Source of the DNA: Owenia fusiformis
Lineage: Eukaryota; Annelida; Polychaeta; Sabellida; Oweniidae
Assembly (NCBI GenBank): GCA_903813345.2
Contig: CAIIXF020000011.1
Location: 27,770,166 to 27,834,165, forward strand
Direction of reading: 5' to 3'
DNA: 64,000 bases
A model generated the notes under the pieces. That model did no database searches and was not told the DNA's origin. It saw only the letters and a program-made list of their open reading frames with translations. The position numbers and the translations under genes were made by a program. Positions 46,901 through 52,420 of the stretch are shown here, in pieces; the first letter of the stretch is position 1, and every line of letters begins with the position of its first letter.

Positions 46901-49265
46901 TACTTGGTTGACAATATTTTCATCCAAACTTGAAATATATTCTTGAATTATGTCTTAGATATTAAATGTATTAGAGAATGTAAGTAATTCAAGTTCTAAC
47001 AGAGAGGGCCAAAATAGAACCTTGAAGAACTCCTATAAAGCTCTTTTTGCCAAAATTCAAATCAAAGAAGATCATAGCATTTCTAAATATATTTGCATGT
47101 CTTAGTACTGAGTGAACCTATTTTTTAACCATATTATCTCTATGTATAAATCTAAGGTGTCATTTTTACCGAATTATGTACATATTTCAACAACCTTAAT
47201 TTTTTTACTGAAATAGTATTAGGTTTGGCTGATTTGAGGGATGGAATTTTTCTTATTTGCATAAATAACTGACTAGCCCATAAATTTGCATGTACCGCAA
47301 TTTTGAATATTTTCCACCGAATTCCAAGAGATTGTGATAATAATGGAGTACAGTAGAACCTTGCGGGACTCCTTCAAAGTCTCCTCGGTACTTGTAAGAC
47401 AGTGTTTTCATGTAAACTTGAAATATTAGATTGAATTATGTGTGAAATATCAACATTATTCAAGAAAACAAGTTTAATGACTAAAGTTGTTGCAAAATAA
47501 GAGTGCTCCCAAAATAAAACCTTGTAGAATCCCCATATAAAGTCATTTTGCCCAAATTTAGCTCATTAATGAATGTAACTGTATTTCTAGATATAATGTA
47601 CATGCTTTAATACTGAATCAATATAATTTTAAACCATATTTATCTCTATATATGAATCTTGAGTGTCATTTGTATTGAATTACACATATACGGCAGCCAT
47701 CTTGAATTTTTTCCTGAAATAGTGTTCAGTTTGATCGATCACAGGGACAGAATTTTTCCAAATAGTTTAAATAACAGATTAAGCCAATAAATTTGCTTGT
47801 ATCACCATTTGAAATATTTTCCACTAAATTCCCCCCACTAGTCAATACTTCAATATTTGAGTCATCCTGGATGTTGTATTTATTCATCACTTCAATTTAA
47901 AGATCACCCTGTATGTTGTATTTATTTTACATTTTTATCCCATCGAACGAAGTTTGGAGGGATATAGGGAACGCCTCCGTCCGTACGTACATCCGTCCGT
48001 CCGTCCGGGCAATAACTCAAATACCGTTGGCCCCATTTTGTTCATATTTTGTATACATATACCCTATGGGGGAAGAAGTTCTGCTCGAAAGGCAATTTTC
48101 AAAATGGCCGCTCATTTAAAAAATTTACAGTAATTTAGGTGCAGTATGTAAAACTGTAATAGCAATATGTTTTAAATGTAAAAAAATTATATAGGACATT
48201 AATAAAGCTAGAAATGTAGACATTAAAGAAGCACATGGTAGCCATCTTGATAAATGGTGGTCTTTACTCGTTATTTTACGATTTTTGCTGTGACTCGAGA
48301 AGTACTGGAGCGATTTTGTTCATATTTGGTATGTGAATAATATAAGCATGGCACACTGTCTAATGACATTTTTGGTAGAAGGTGGCCATTTTGAAAATAT
48401 AACTCGAAAAGTAGTGGAGCGATTTTGTTCATATTTGGTGTGAGAACACTATAAGCATGGCACACTGTCTAATGACTCTTTTAGTAGAAGGTTCAAAATG
48501 GCCACCATATTAACGTATTTTACTATAACTGGAAAAGTAGTGGAGGGATTTTGTTCATATTTGGTATGTGAATACAATAAGCATGACACACTGTCCAGTG
48601 ACACTTTTGGTAGAAAGTGGCCATTTTGAAAAATGGCTGCCATTTTTGCTATATACTTTGATTGTAAAAATACCAGCCATGGCTGTTCGATGGGATTTGC
48701 TATGCTTTGGCGTTGCTGTTGTCTAGTTTGATATATAGGCCACCCTCTGTATGTTCATTTGATTATTGGGTCCTTTATGTTATATTTAATCAATCACTAG
48801 GTCAGCCTAAATGTTGTATTTATGGCTTTGACGTTGTATGGCAGTATGCTGTAAATGATTTGCTAGCTGCTTCTACACATTGAACATCTTAACTACTCTC
48901 CATGTTAAAGCATGCTTTTTTACTTGAATCACAAAATACAAGGGAAACACTTCTATTTTTCGATCAGCATGTTCCAATCAATTTATGATTAAAATTCTGT
49001 TTTATTAAGAAGAGCGGTTGGCCTAGCACTAAATAAACAACAAAATACTGTAGATTGTGATGTGTTGAGATTATCCCTGTAATGATGCATGACTGTAAAT
49101 TACATTTTAAATGAGTTATCATTTCTGTTTCAGGTGACTGTAAATGGCACAGAGTACCAGCCATCTGTAGCTAGCAATAATAAAAAACACGCAAAAGCCC
49201 AAGCTGCCACTGTATGTCTGCAACACTTGGGTATGGTTCCCATGAACCCATTACAGCCATTGTAG
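13966..49265 (+). CDS. SON: SON-like RNA/DNA-binding splicing cofactor
   Basis: Fifteen coding exons join in phase: 13966-13997, 15952-17645, 18938-18994, 19421-19601, 19853-19993, 35863-36048, 36416-36525, 36705-36856, 37277-37507, 38101-38214, 38982-39104, 41206-41353, 41703-41774, one of 43354-43469 or 43518-43633, and 49134-49265. The total is 3,489 nt, 1,162 residues, about half of human SON. Order: Lys/Ser-rich N-terminus, acidic Ser run, RS region, SON-family core (EFPVSSGNQHR, FTGSTG, QAWIKK), G-patch, dsRNA-binding domain. SON is known as a nuclear-speckle scaffold that promotes splicing of weak introns. The long vertebrate repeat regions are absent. The 10-residue first exon is the least certain part; if wrong, the start may be the ATG at 15974. 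Confidence 0.93.
14317..15260 (-). mobile_element. 3'-end relic of a non-LTR retrotransposon
   Basis: A minus-strand frame from about 15170 to 14555 encodes the C-terminal part of a LINE reverse-transcriptase ORF2: HVSNCVNKANKILGAIKRTF, YTTLVRPHLEYC, WNP, KIEKIQRRATKLI and LRQGSFSQRIVDD. An in-frame stop interrupts the usual DDWN motif at about 14651, and the frame then continues with NNLPENAVSALTLDDFK. A (TGA)n microsatellite at 14321-14349 is placed as the element's 3' tail, as in CR1/L2-type LINEs. The element is 5'-truncated, inactive and antisense in SON intron 1. Confidence 0.85.
15266..15622. mobile_element. MITE with GGTATACACCAATGGGGCAA ends
   Basis: The left end CCGGTATACACCAATGGGGC is mirrored by GCCCCATTGGTGTATACCAG at the right end. 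The interior is built of short phrases such as CATGGGGCA and GATGGGAC, so it is locally GC-rich. The target duplication is unclear. It lies directly beside the LINE relic. Confidence 0.75.
15952..17645 (+). CDS. SON: SON exon 2, Lys/Ser-rich N-terminal region
   Basis: 1 nt + 564 codons + 1 nt. Highly charged and probably disordered. A short helix-like segment (VVDDLFQEFLSKKLEDI) resembles the vertebrate SON N-terminal FRSFVVSKFREIQ segment. A KHKKHKSKDKSRKKHKKDKK-type basic run spans about 16430-16530. Three SRLGKK motifs lie at about 16850, 16950 and 17135. The donor at 17645/17646 was chosen over open-frame continuation (stop at 17716) because the phase fits exon 3. Confidence 0.88.
17985..18881. 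mobile_element. hAT-like non-autonomous element, 897 bp
   Basis: Termini CAGTGTTCGCGTTG and CAGCGCGAACACTG are inverted repeats (13 of 14 matching), of the CAGNG type known for hAT elements. The flanks TATGAGAG and TGAGAGAG agree at 6 of 8 positions, consistent with a degraded 8-bp target duplication. There is no transposase ORF. It lies in SON intron 2 and ends 57 bp before exon 3. Confidence 0.75.
18938..18994 (+). CDS. SON: SON exon 3 (acidic Ser run)
   Basis: 2 nt + 18 codons + 1 nt encoding ELTPDTEDESSSSSDSES, a likely CK2-type phosphorylation cluster. Strong acceptor TTTTTTTCTTGTAG. Both ends are phase 1, so it could be skipped without a frameshift. Confidence 0.85.
19100..19303. mobile_element. 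Second copy of the GATCTCCCC MITE (inverted)
   Basis: Starts CAGTGATCTCCCCAG. The interior is the reverse complement of that in 4684-4889, and the right terminus is decayed (CCATCACTG). Confidence 0.65.
19421..19601 (+). CDS. SON: SON exon 4 (basic/RS start)
   Basis: 2 nt + 59 codons + 2 nt. Begins with an aromatic/acidic stretch (DNGFYGDGEIDSDGE), then a KRKKRKKHRKKK basic block and RSRERSRSKRK, probable nuclear localisation and RS sequence. Acceptor TTTCCAG, donor GTGAGA. Confidence 0.88.
19853..19993 (+). CDS. SON: SON exon 5 (RS domain part 1)
   Basis: 1 nt + 46 codons + 2 nt, rich in RS/RD pairs (RSRSPKRSKRSSSKERR). Donor GTCAGA is weaker than its neighbours. Reading on gives only RSELH and a stop, then an array holding repeated AATAAA motifs. 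Confidence 0.85.
20004..20495 (+). repeat. 62-bp minisatellite carrying repeated AATAAA
   Basis: Eight units (one of 59 bp) with the core CCCTTGAGGCTTCTTTCAAT followed by AAAGGGAAAATTAAATAA. The phrase TTGAGG recurs at 20041, 20103, 20162, 20224, 20286, 20348, 20410 and 20472. Each unit holds a canonical poly(A) signal in the sense of SON. The array starts about 10 bp after the exon 5 donor. Confidence 0.9.
21488..21814 (-). CDS. Unrecognised 108-residue ORF inside SON intron 5
   Basis: The ORF is compositionally ordinary, neither low-complexity nor tandem repeat: it has mixed charged and hydrophobic residues and three Cys (one in ILCGSV, one in VACNLNRW, one in RDCGTVYEL). I recognise no domain, signal peptide or membrane helix. 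It is antisense to SON. It may be a chance frame, an old gene fragment or a small nested gene. Confidence 0.25.
   Translation of the reverse strand: MNVTSFKSSEIGNVLTVKLHDDLISDRKDQNKPAELTLYARPVKEESILCGSVTKSEVACNLNRWKVFQYLQTLILRNKLRDCGTVYELSGYRKHQGVVCMIKHTFLL
23998..24175 (+). repeat. Copy of the GTCACCAC...GTGGTGAC repeat family
   Basis: Plus orientation, about the longest copy: it starts TTATGTCACCACCAG and contains TTGTTATAGTCTCCAAC, repeated GGTGTTTGGTGGTTGG phrases, and GGCAGGTGGTGACAA. Confidence 0.65.
25668..25850. mobile_element. Degenerate copy of the AGTAAAACCT / GTGTTCAC MITE
   Basis: Left end CCAGTAAAACCTATCTC and interior phrases GGTGTTCACATT and GAGAGGTGTTCAGATT. The right end is decayed (CAGGTTTCACTAC). 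Confidence 0.5.
25888..26000 (+). repeat. Copy of the GTCACCAC...GTGGTGAC repeat family
   Basis: Contains GGTCTCCAACTTTTTTGTGG and GGCAGGTGGTGACATTTTGC in plus orientation. Confidence 0.55.
26687..26955 (+). repeat. Minisatellite with core ACTTCTGAAAATATT
   Basis: The core CTTCTGAAAATATT recurs about nine times at spacings of roughly 25-35 bp, joined by variable 'GTACATTAAGTTACC' linkers. Confidence 0.8.
28535..28681. mobile_element. MITE with TAATGCCT(A/T)GGTCAC ends
   Basis: TTAATGCCTAGGTCACATTT at the left pairs with AACGTGACCAAGGCATTAA at the right. The interior contains two CGGCCGGC blocks in inverted arrangement. Relatives are at 37537-37714 and 52004-52181. Confidence 0.7.
30807..31180 (+). 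CDS. Candidate cassette exon or small gene of 7-residue repeats
   Basis: An open frame (in frame from 30754, first ATG 30790, stop TAA at 31183-31185) is built of about sixteen imperfect 7-codon units of the type ENIQYER, drifting to EKIQYLR, KNIQCER, RHLQYGR and RNIQHKR. The pattern Ile/Leu-Gln-Tyr/His is kept although codons differ. If it is a SON exon, a TACAAG acceptor at 30806 and a donor after AG at 31180 (GTAATA) leave phase 2 at both ends, matching exon 5 and exon 6. The acceptor tract is weak. Alternative: a 21-bp minisatellite that stays open by chance. Confidence 0.35.
31432..31575 (+). repeat. Copy of the GTCACCAC...GTGGTGAC repeat family
   Basis: Starts CTGTCACCACCACAAGTGTT and runs through TTGTTATTGTTTCCAAC, TTTGTGGATGGTGTTTGG and GCAGGTGGTGATATTTTGC. 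Confidence 0.65.
32350..32603. mobile_element. 254-bp element with perfect 25-bp inverted ends
   Basis: Arms at 32350-32374 and 32579-32603 are exact reverse complements (core ATAACATACCTATGATGATG). The interior is GC-richer than its surroundings and holds GGCCAATA, GATTGGTC, a TGACGTCA palindrome at 32458-32465 and CCAATCAATC, a promoter-like cluster. A recent MITE is most likely given the identical arms. Confidence 0.75.
32609..32719. mobile_element. 111-bp near-palindromic element
   Basis: 26-bp arms at 32609-32634 and 32694-32719 match at 25 of 26 positions (core GTCACTATCGTGGCA). It follows the previous inverted-repeat element after 5 bp. Confidence 0.7.
35863..36048 (+). CDS. SON: SON exon 6 (RS domain part 2)
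   Basis: 1 nt + 61 codons + 2 nt: dense RS/RD/RE dipeptides, then the SON-specific helix DKKRLREIA (vertebrate: DKAQLLEIAKAN). Acceptor TTGTATTTTCAG, donor GTAAGT. Confidence 0.93.
36237..36412 (+). repeat. 15-bp minisatellite abutting a SON acceptor
   Basis: Units of the type ACATGTGTTTACATT (variants with CG) repeat about a dozen times and stop at the TTTCAG acceptor of exon 7, supplying its T-rich tract. Confidence 0.8.
36416..36525 (+). CDS. SON: SON exon 7
   Basis: 1 nt + 36 codons + 1 nt: AKAYANMKAGVGPAVNLRP and GGKSVNELT, matching the vertebrate segment containing CAKAGVPLPPNLKP and GGATIEELT. Confidence 0.94.
36705..36856 (+). CDS. SON: SON exon 8
   Basis: 2 nt + 50 codons, ending in phase 0. 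Includes CKKISE, an acidic DEDE patch and NHPFKMRD (vertebrate: HHPFKLSE). Confidence 0.93.
37021..37152 (+). repeat. Copy of the GTCACCAC...GTGGTGAC repeat family
   Basis: TATGTCACCATCACAAGTGG, TTGTTATTGTCTCCAAT, GTTGTTTGGTGGTTGG and GCAGGTGG in order, inside SON intron 8. Confidence 0.65.
37277..37507 (+). CDS. SON: SON exon 9
   Basis: 77 codons, phase 0 both ends. Contains EFPVSSGNQHRVKE and YGDWMPVEKK (vertebrate: EFPVSSGSQHRKKE, YGEWVPVEKN), among the best-conserved SON blocks. Reading past the donor enters a MITE, which accounts for the longer open frame. Confidence 0.95.
37537..37714. mobile_element. MITE of the TAATGCCTNNGTCAC family
   Basis: Left TAATGCCTCAGTCACATTTG, right CAAATGTGACTGAGGCTTA. 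It lies 30 bp after SON exon 9. Confidence 0.65.
38101..38214 (+). CDS. SON: SON exon 10
   Basis: 38 codons, phase 0 both ends: VSERLKAVRKLQDNPND and AINEMYKVNKK, corresponding to the vertebrate SERALAQKRLSENAFDLEAM helix region. Confidence 0.93.
38564..38730 (+). repeat. 20-bp minisatellite, eight units
   Basis: CACACTGAAATTGTATGGAC repeated almost without change, in SON intron 10. The near-identity of units suggests recent expansion. Confidence 0.92.
38982..39104 (+). CDS. SON: SON exon 11
   Basis: 41 codons, phase 0 both ends: GAFTGSTGAKVLSQSEL and QAWIKK (vertebrate: GQFTGSTGVQVLTQEQL, QAWIKK). It can splice to exon 12 (G-patch) or to the alternative exon at 39431. Confidence 0.95.
39431..39523 (+). 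CDS. SON: Possible alternative terminal exon of SON
   Basis: After the acceptor ATTTTAACAG there is an in-phase frame of 30 codons (ERARAAGRSMENRLPGEREK ... GLIVL) ending in TAG, compatible with exon 11 phase 0. Use of it would make a SON without G-patch and dsRNA-binding domain. Vertebrate SON also has C-terminally truncated isoforms, made differently. An AATAAA lies far downstream at 40716-40721. Not proven. Confidence 0.5.
   Translation, partial: ERARAAGRSMENRLPGEREKPVTRMGLIVL
39950..40058 (+). repeat. 21-bp minisatellite
   Basis: About five units of CAGAGATCAGTTAGTTGGCC in SON intron 11. Confidence 0.85.
40325..40520 (+). repeat. Degenerate GACCT-rich tandem repeat
   Basis: Alternating phrases TAGGCAGGATCACTTTGACC and TCAT(C/T)(C/T)TGGTCATTTTGACC repeat five or six times at about 36 bp. 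Confidence 0.7.
41206..41353 (+). CDS. SON: SON exon 12 (G-patch)
   Basis: 49 codons + 1 nt. The G-patch consensus is intact: GAGIGK, then RMGWHEGQGLGKDNEG and KEPLMLDFKIDRKG. G-patch motifs are known to bind RNA or activate DEAH helicases. Confidence 0.96.
41703..41774 (+). CDS. SON: SON exon 13
   Basis: 2 nt + 23 codons + 1 nt: LQSMGEKAKGAGVGVRVIQK then DLS (vertebrate: ERAQKRSG ... KDLSG). Bases 41713-41774 plus five intron bases are the founding-type unit of the 67-bp array that follows. Confidence 0.93.
41775..42395 (+). repeat. 67-bp array made of SON exon 13 plus its 5' splice site
   Basis: Nine further copies of 41713-41779 follow head to tail, then a partial one. Units start at 41780 and 41847, exactly 67 bp apart; one later unit has a 4-bp insertion. 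Each carries GAGAGAAAGCCAAGGGGGCA and most keep TCAG|GTAATC, so about seven decoy donors follow the real one. 67 is not a multiple of 3, and reading on from exon 13 meets a stop at the end of the first copy. Confidence 0.93.
42396..43353 (+). other. Remainder of SON intron 13
   Basis: No gene. Holds a 'GGGGGGCCCACATTCCC' to 'CATGGATCCCCCAATGG' repeat-like block (42900-43145) with a spurious minus-strand frame, and otherwise AT-rich sequence. Confidence 0.5.
43354..43469 (+). CDS. SON: SON exon 14a, alternative dsRBD half-exon
   Basis: 2 nt + 38 codons, starting KHPVSALMEITKKRHWPAP and including VHESGPAHKKNFLCK. It carries the alpha1-beta1-beta2 part of a dsRNA-binding domain and has the canonical dsRBD loop GPAHKK. 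Acceptor CATAATTTCCAG, donor GTAATA. Length and phases are identical to exon 14b; 25 of 38 residues agree. Confidence 0.85.
43518..43633 (+). CDS. SON: SON exon 14b, SON-type dsRBD half-exon
   Basis: 2 nt + 38 codons: KHPVSALVEICNKRRWGTP and QHESGPDHKKHFLYK. The ICNKRRW and GPDHKKHFL signatures match vertebrate SON, so this is the orthologous version. Acceptor ACTTTTTTAG, donor GTAGAG. Only 48 nt separate it from exon 14a. Confidence 0.93.
43926..44018. repeat. Imperfect palindrome (MITE-like hairpin)
   Basis: GTGCAATACCTGTAT at the left pairs with ATACAGGTATTGCAC at the right. Further in, GTATTCCAC pairs with GTGGAATAC around AGCCCGAAGGGC. The flanking ATTGAAT/ATTCAAT extends the symmetry. 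Confidence 0.7.
44432..47838. mobile_element. 3.4-kb TA-flanked element with long inverted ends
   Basis: The left end GTGGGGGGAATTTA is exactly reverse-complemented at 47825-47838, and both ends are flanked by TA. Similarity continues inward for about 100 bp (ATGGTGATACAAG, CTGTCCCTGTGATCGA on both sides in inverted order). The right part (46830-47830) contains a roughly 495-bp module twice. No intact transposase; short frames at 46140-46370 (minus) and 46438-46665 (plus) are unassigned. It fills most of the last SON intron. Confidence 0.7.
47937..48696. mobile_element. 760-bp element with ATCCCATCGAAC ends
   Basis: ATCCCATCGAAC at 47937-47948 is inverted at 48685-48696 (GTTCGATGGGAT). The interior has a (CCGT)n tract near 47985-48008 and three or four modules of about 120 bp with GGAGCGATTTTGTTCATATT and AAGCATGGCACACTGTCTAA. 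Confidence 0.75.
49134..49265 (+). CDS. SON: SON terminal exon (dsRBD second half)
   Basis: 43 codons + TAG: VTVNGTEYQPSVASNNKKHA then KAQAATVCLQHLGMVP, the beta3-alpha2 part with the KKHAKAQAA RNA-contact helix (vertebrate: SPNKKHAKATAATVVLQAMGLVP). The last codons and stop form the first unit of the following array. Confidence 0.96.
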   Translation: MTVNGTEYQPSVASNNKKHAKAQAATVCLQHLGMVPMNPLQPL

Positions 49266-50101
49266 TACGGTCGAGACACTGTATGTCTACAACACTTGGG
49301 TATGGTTCCCATGAACCCATTACAGCCATTGTAGTAGACTAGACACTGTATGTCTACAACACTTCCCATGAACCCATTACAGCCATTATAGTACAGTCGA
49401 TACACTGTATTTCTACAACACTTGGGTATGGTTCCCATGAACCCATTACAGCCATTATAGTACAGTCGAGACACTGTATGTCTACAACACTTGGGTATGG
49501 TTCCCATGAATCCACTACAGCCATTGTAGTAGACCAGGCACTGTATGTCTACAACTCTTCCCATGAACCCATTACAGCCATTGTAGTAGACTAGACACTG
49601 TATGTCTACAACACTTCCCATGAACCCATTACAGCCATGGTAGTACAGTTGAGACACTGTTTGTCTACAACACTTGGGTATGGTTCCCATGAACCCATTA
49701 CAGCCATTATAGAACAGTCGAGACACTGTATGTCTACAACACTTGGGTATGGTTCCCATGAATCCACTACAGCCATTGTAGTAGACCAGACACTGTATGT
49801 CTACAACACTTCCCATGAACCCATTACAGCCATTGTAGTAGACCAGACACTGTATGTCTACAACACTTCCCATGAACCCATTACAGCCATGGTAGTACAG
49901 CTGAGACACTGTATGTCTACAACACTTGGGTATGGTTCCCATGAACCCATTACAGCCATTATAGTACAGTCGAGACACTGTATGTCTACAACACTTGGGT
50001 ATGGTTCCCATGAATCCACTACAGCCATTGTAGTAGACCAGACACTGTATGTCTACAACACTTCCCATGAACCCATTACAGCCATGGTAGTACAGTCCAG
50101 A
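49209..50101 (+). repeat. Minisatellite grown from the SON terminal coding exon
   Basis: Fourteen units beginning CACTGTATGTCTACAACACT. Long units (67 or 69 bp) contain TGGGTATGGTTCCCATGAAC; short units (57 or 59 bp) lack the 10-bp GGGTATGGTT. The order is LLS, LLSS, LLSS, LLS. The four-unit block has an exact 252-bp period (block starts 49403, 49655, 49907). Unit 1 is coding sequence including the stop; the rest form the 3' UTR. Long open frames on both strands here are by-products of the repeat. Confidence 0.95.
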
Positions 50102-50177
50102 CATTTTTTTAGGGAAAATAACCTTGTGTTCAGTTTTTTATTTTTTATTATGTCATTCTAAATGGCTAGAATGAAAT

Positions 50178-50183
50178 AATAAA
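50178..50183 (+). terminator. SON: Candidate SON poly(A) signal
   Basis: First AATAAA after the terminal array, 913 bp after the stop codon. No downstream GU element was confirmed. Confidence 0.4.
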
Positions 50184-52003
50184 AATCATCCAAATTGGCA
50201 AGAAAAAGAGATTAACCATAGATATGCTGGGATGATAAGGAATCGATTAACTAATTACTGTATTTGTAAGTCCTGAAGTAGTCAGATAACACAATTTACC
50301 TTTGAAACTGAGTTTAAAGTTATTGAAGAAGGTGAATAGGCCTAGCCAGTGAAGGACAGATATGTTTTATTTTAGTTGGGTATTAAAATGTTGGAATATT
50401 AATTTGAATTGAAATTATATTTTTCCTATGATATTTTTTAAAAATTAGTTTTCATGAAAATTGTTCATCTTATGAACACCATGATTGTGTGTAGACATTA
50501 CAATCAAAATAGAATATTATATTTTTGTAGAAAAACTAATTTCAATATTAATGAAAATTGAATTTAAGATTGTAATTATCAAAATTCTTTTACATGGTAT
50601 GAATTTTAATCACTGGATTTTATAGTAATGACACACTTTCATTATGTATTTAAATTACATGTACTGTAGAAATCATACCTGTAGGCATTTATTACATGCG
50701 AAAATATATTAAGTGTTAGAGCTTTTTACATTTAAAGCACTGGGTCTCTGGGAAGACCAGTTTTTGTACTGATATAGCTACCCAGAATATAGTTTTCCAA
50801 TCAAATCAAATGCTAAGGTTGTCGTTAAAATCTGGATGTAATCGTTTCTGTTACCTTGGTGTTCAGTATGTACATGGAATGATAAGAATGATTATAAGGA
50901 AATACTGGGATAAATTGGAATTTTGATTAATATCTGAATAAGAACAAAATATTTGGGCTTACATATTAGTTTGTTTTGGAGCAACCTCCATAGAGATCAT
51001 TGAAGTAAATCATTTCAATTTGGTTAGTTTGGTGTTTTGTATTTCAATATTGCGACAAAATTCTACGTTTTTCTAAATTCATGATAAGTATATTCCATTC
51101 TTGCCATAGTTGTGTTCTACTGCATCATATCCAGGTGGCATGTTGAGCTTTCATAGATTGATAAATGTTTTACATTTAAATGTAGTGTACATGTATCTGT
51201 ATAAGTGTAAATATTAACAAATACAAGCATATGTATATAAATGTACAATAGTTTTTGTGTTTATTTGTATAAATTAACAATTCAAAATGTGAATGTAAAA
51301 AGATAAAAAATTATGACAGTAATTCTTTGACATCAATGCAGCATTGATACTTATATATTAAGTAGATTTATGATCATACTATTAAAAAACAAATTACAAA
51401 GCTCTTTTAAAAACTACAACGCCCTCTTGAGAAATACAAAGCAGCACTACCAAGCCCTTTCAAAAACTACAAAGCCCTTTTGAGAAGTCCAGGAACCTTC
51501 CTCTTGTAAGGCCAACTGTTTAAGTCCAATGGCCCAGAATTTCATTGTAGTAATAGTCACACATGTGCTGACTGTTTAATTCTCCATTAATTTTGGTTGT
51601 ATTAAAACTATTGAGATTTTGGAAAGTTAGGTCCGGTAATCATGCCTATGTCAGTATGTGAACATATTGTGCAGGACATTGAACAAGTATGTACAGTGGA
51701 ATCCATTGTTCATCATAATAAAGGATACTTGATTTGGAAAATCATGCAACAAAATCATCAATGACTATTTTAATTTCAAAAGCTACTTTGTAAGTTCAAT
51801 CAAATACTGCTATTCTCCCCCTAAAATCTCATAAAATGTTCAAAATCATAAACACTATCGAGACTTCGTCAATTGTCCTAGATTGTCTACTGCACTTCAC
51901 AACCATTCCCAGGCAGATTGTCATACTAATTTTACACATGTTCTCTCAGCTATACTCTCCAACAAAAAATGTTCATTCAGCTGTTGTGATTTTATCCAAA
52001 GAT
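50184..52003. other. Intergenic / 3'-UTR region between SON and HACE1
   Basis: The genes converge here. The sequence is very AT-rich with no supported ORF. A minus-strand AATAAA (TTTATT at 51260-51265) could end HACE1 transcripts. Confidence 0.45.
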
Positions 52004-52181
52004 TTAAGCCTCAGTCACAGTGGCTGTATGGCGGCCATAGCTTCACAAAATTGATAAAGAAAATCTACATTATACTGCTTACATGGCTTATCCCTATATT
52101 TTATGCTGCACATTTCTCTTGAATTTAAGAAACTATGGCCATCGTACAGTCTGCCATAGATCAATTGTGACCAAGGCATTA
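52004..52181. mobile_element. MITE of the TAATGCCTNNGTCAC family
   Basis: TTAAGCCTCAGTCACAG at the left and TTGTGACCAAGGCATTA at the right. It also holds inner inverted phrases (ATGGCGGCCATAG, ACTATGGCCAT). Confidence 0.6.
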
Positions 52182-52317
52182 GCCTTCTTATATTATGTTC
52201 AATTTATGCCATCAGTCATGTATGTTTTTACTGTCATTACACTGAATTCATAGATATGTTATCTCATGTGCTAATTATGCAAGCATAAACATTGTTATTC
52301 ATGTATTCTGGTATTAT

Positions 52318-52420
52318 TCATGCCATCCCGTAACCTTGACTACCACACTGCAGTGCCACCTGTAGTCGATCATCTAGCTCAGCCTCGCTGCGATACTCTG
52401 GCAATTTTAGCAAGTTGATG
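52318..52420 (-). CDS. HACE1: HACE1 last exon
   Basis: 1 nt + 33 codons + [23 protein letters not shown] through CGSQGYGMA. The opening C completes the catalytic cysteine codon. Confidence 0.96.

Noticed and set aside
49130-50104. 324-residue minus-strand ORF with repeated YYNGCNGFMG
   Set aside because: It is the antisense of the SON terminal minisatellite; openness follows from repetition of a stop-free unit, and the plus strand is clearly coding at its start.
49637-50161. 174-residue plus-strand ORF in the same array
   Set aside because: A shifted frame of the repeat unit, without splice or start support.
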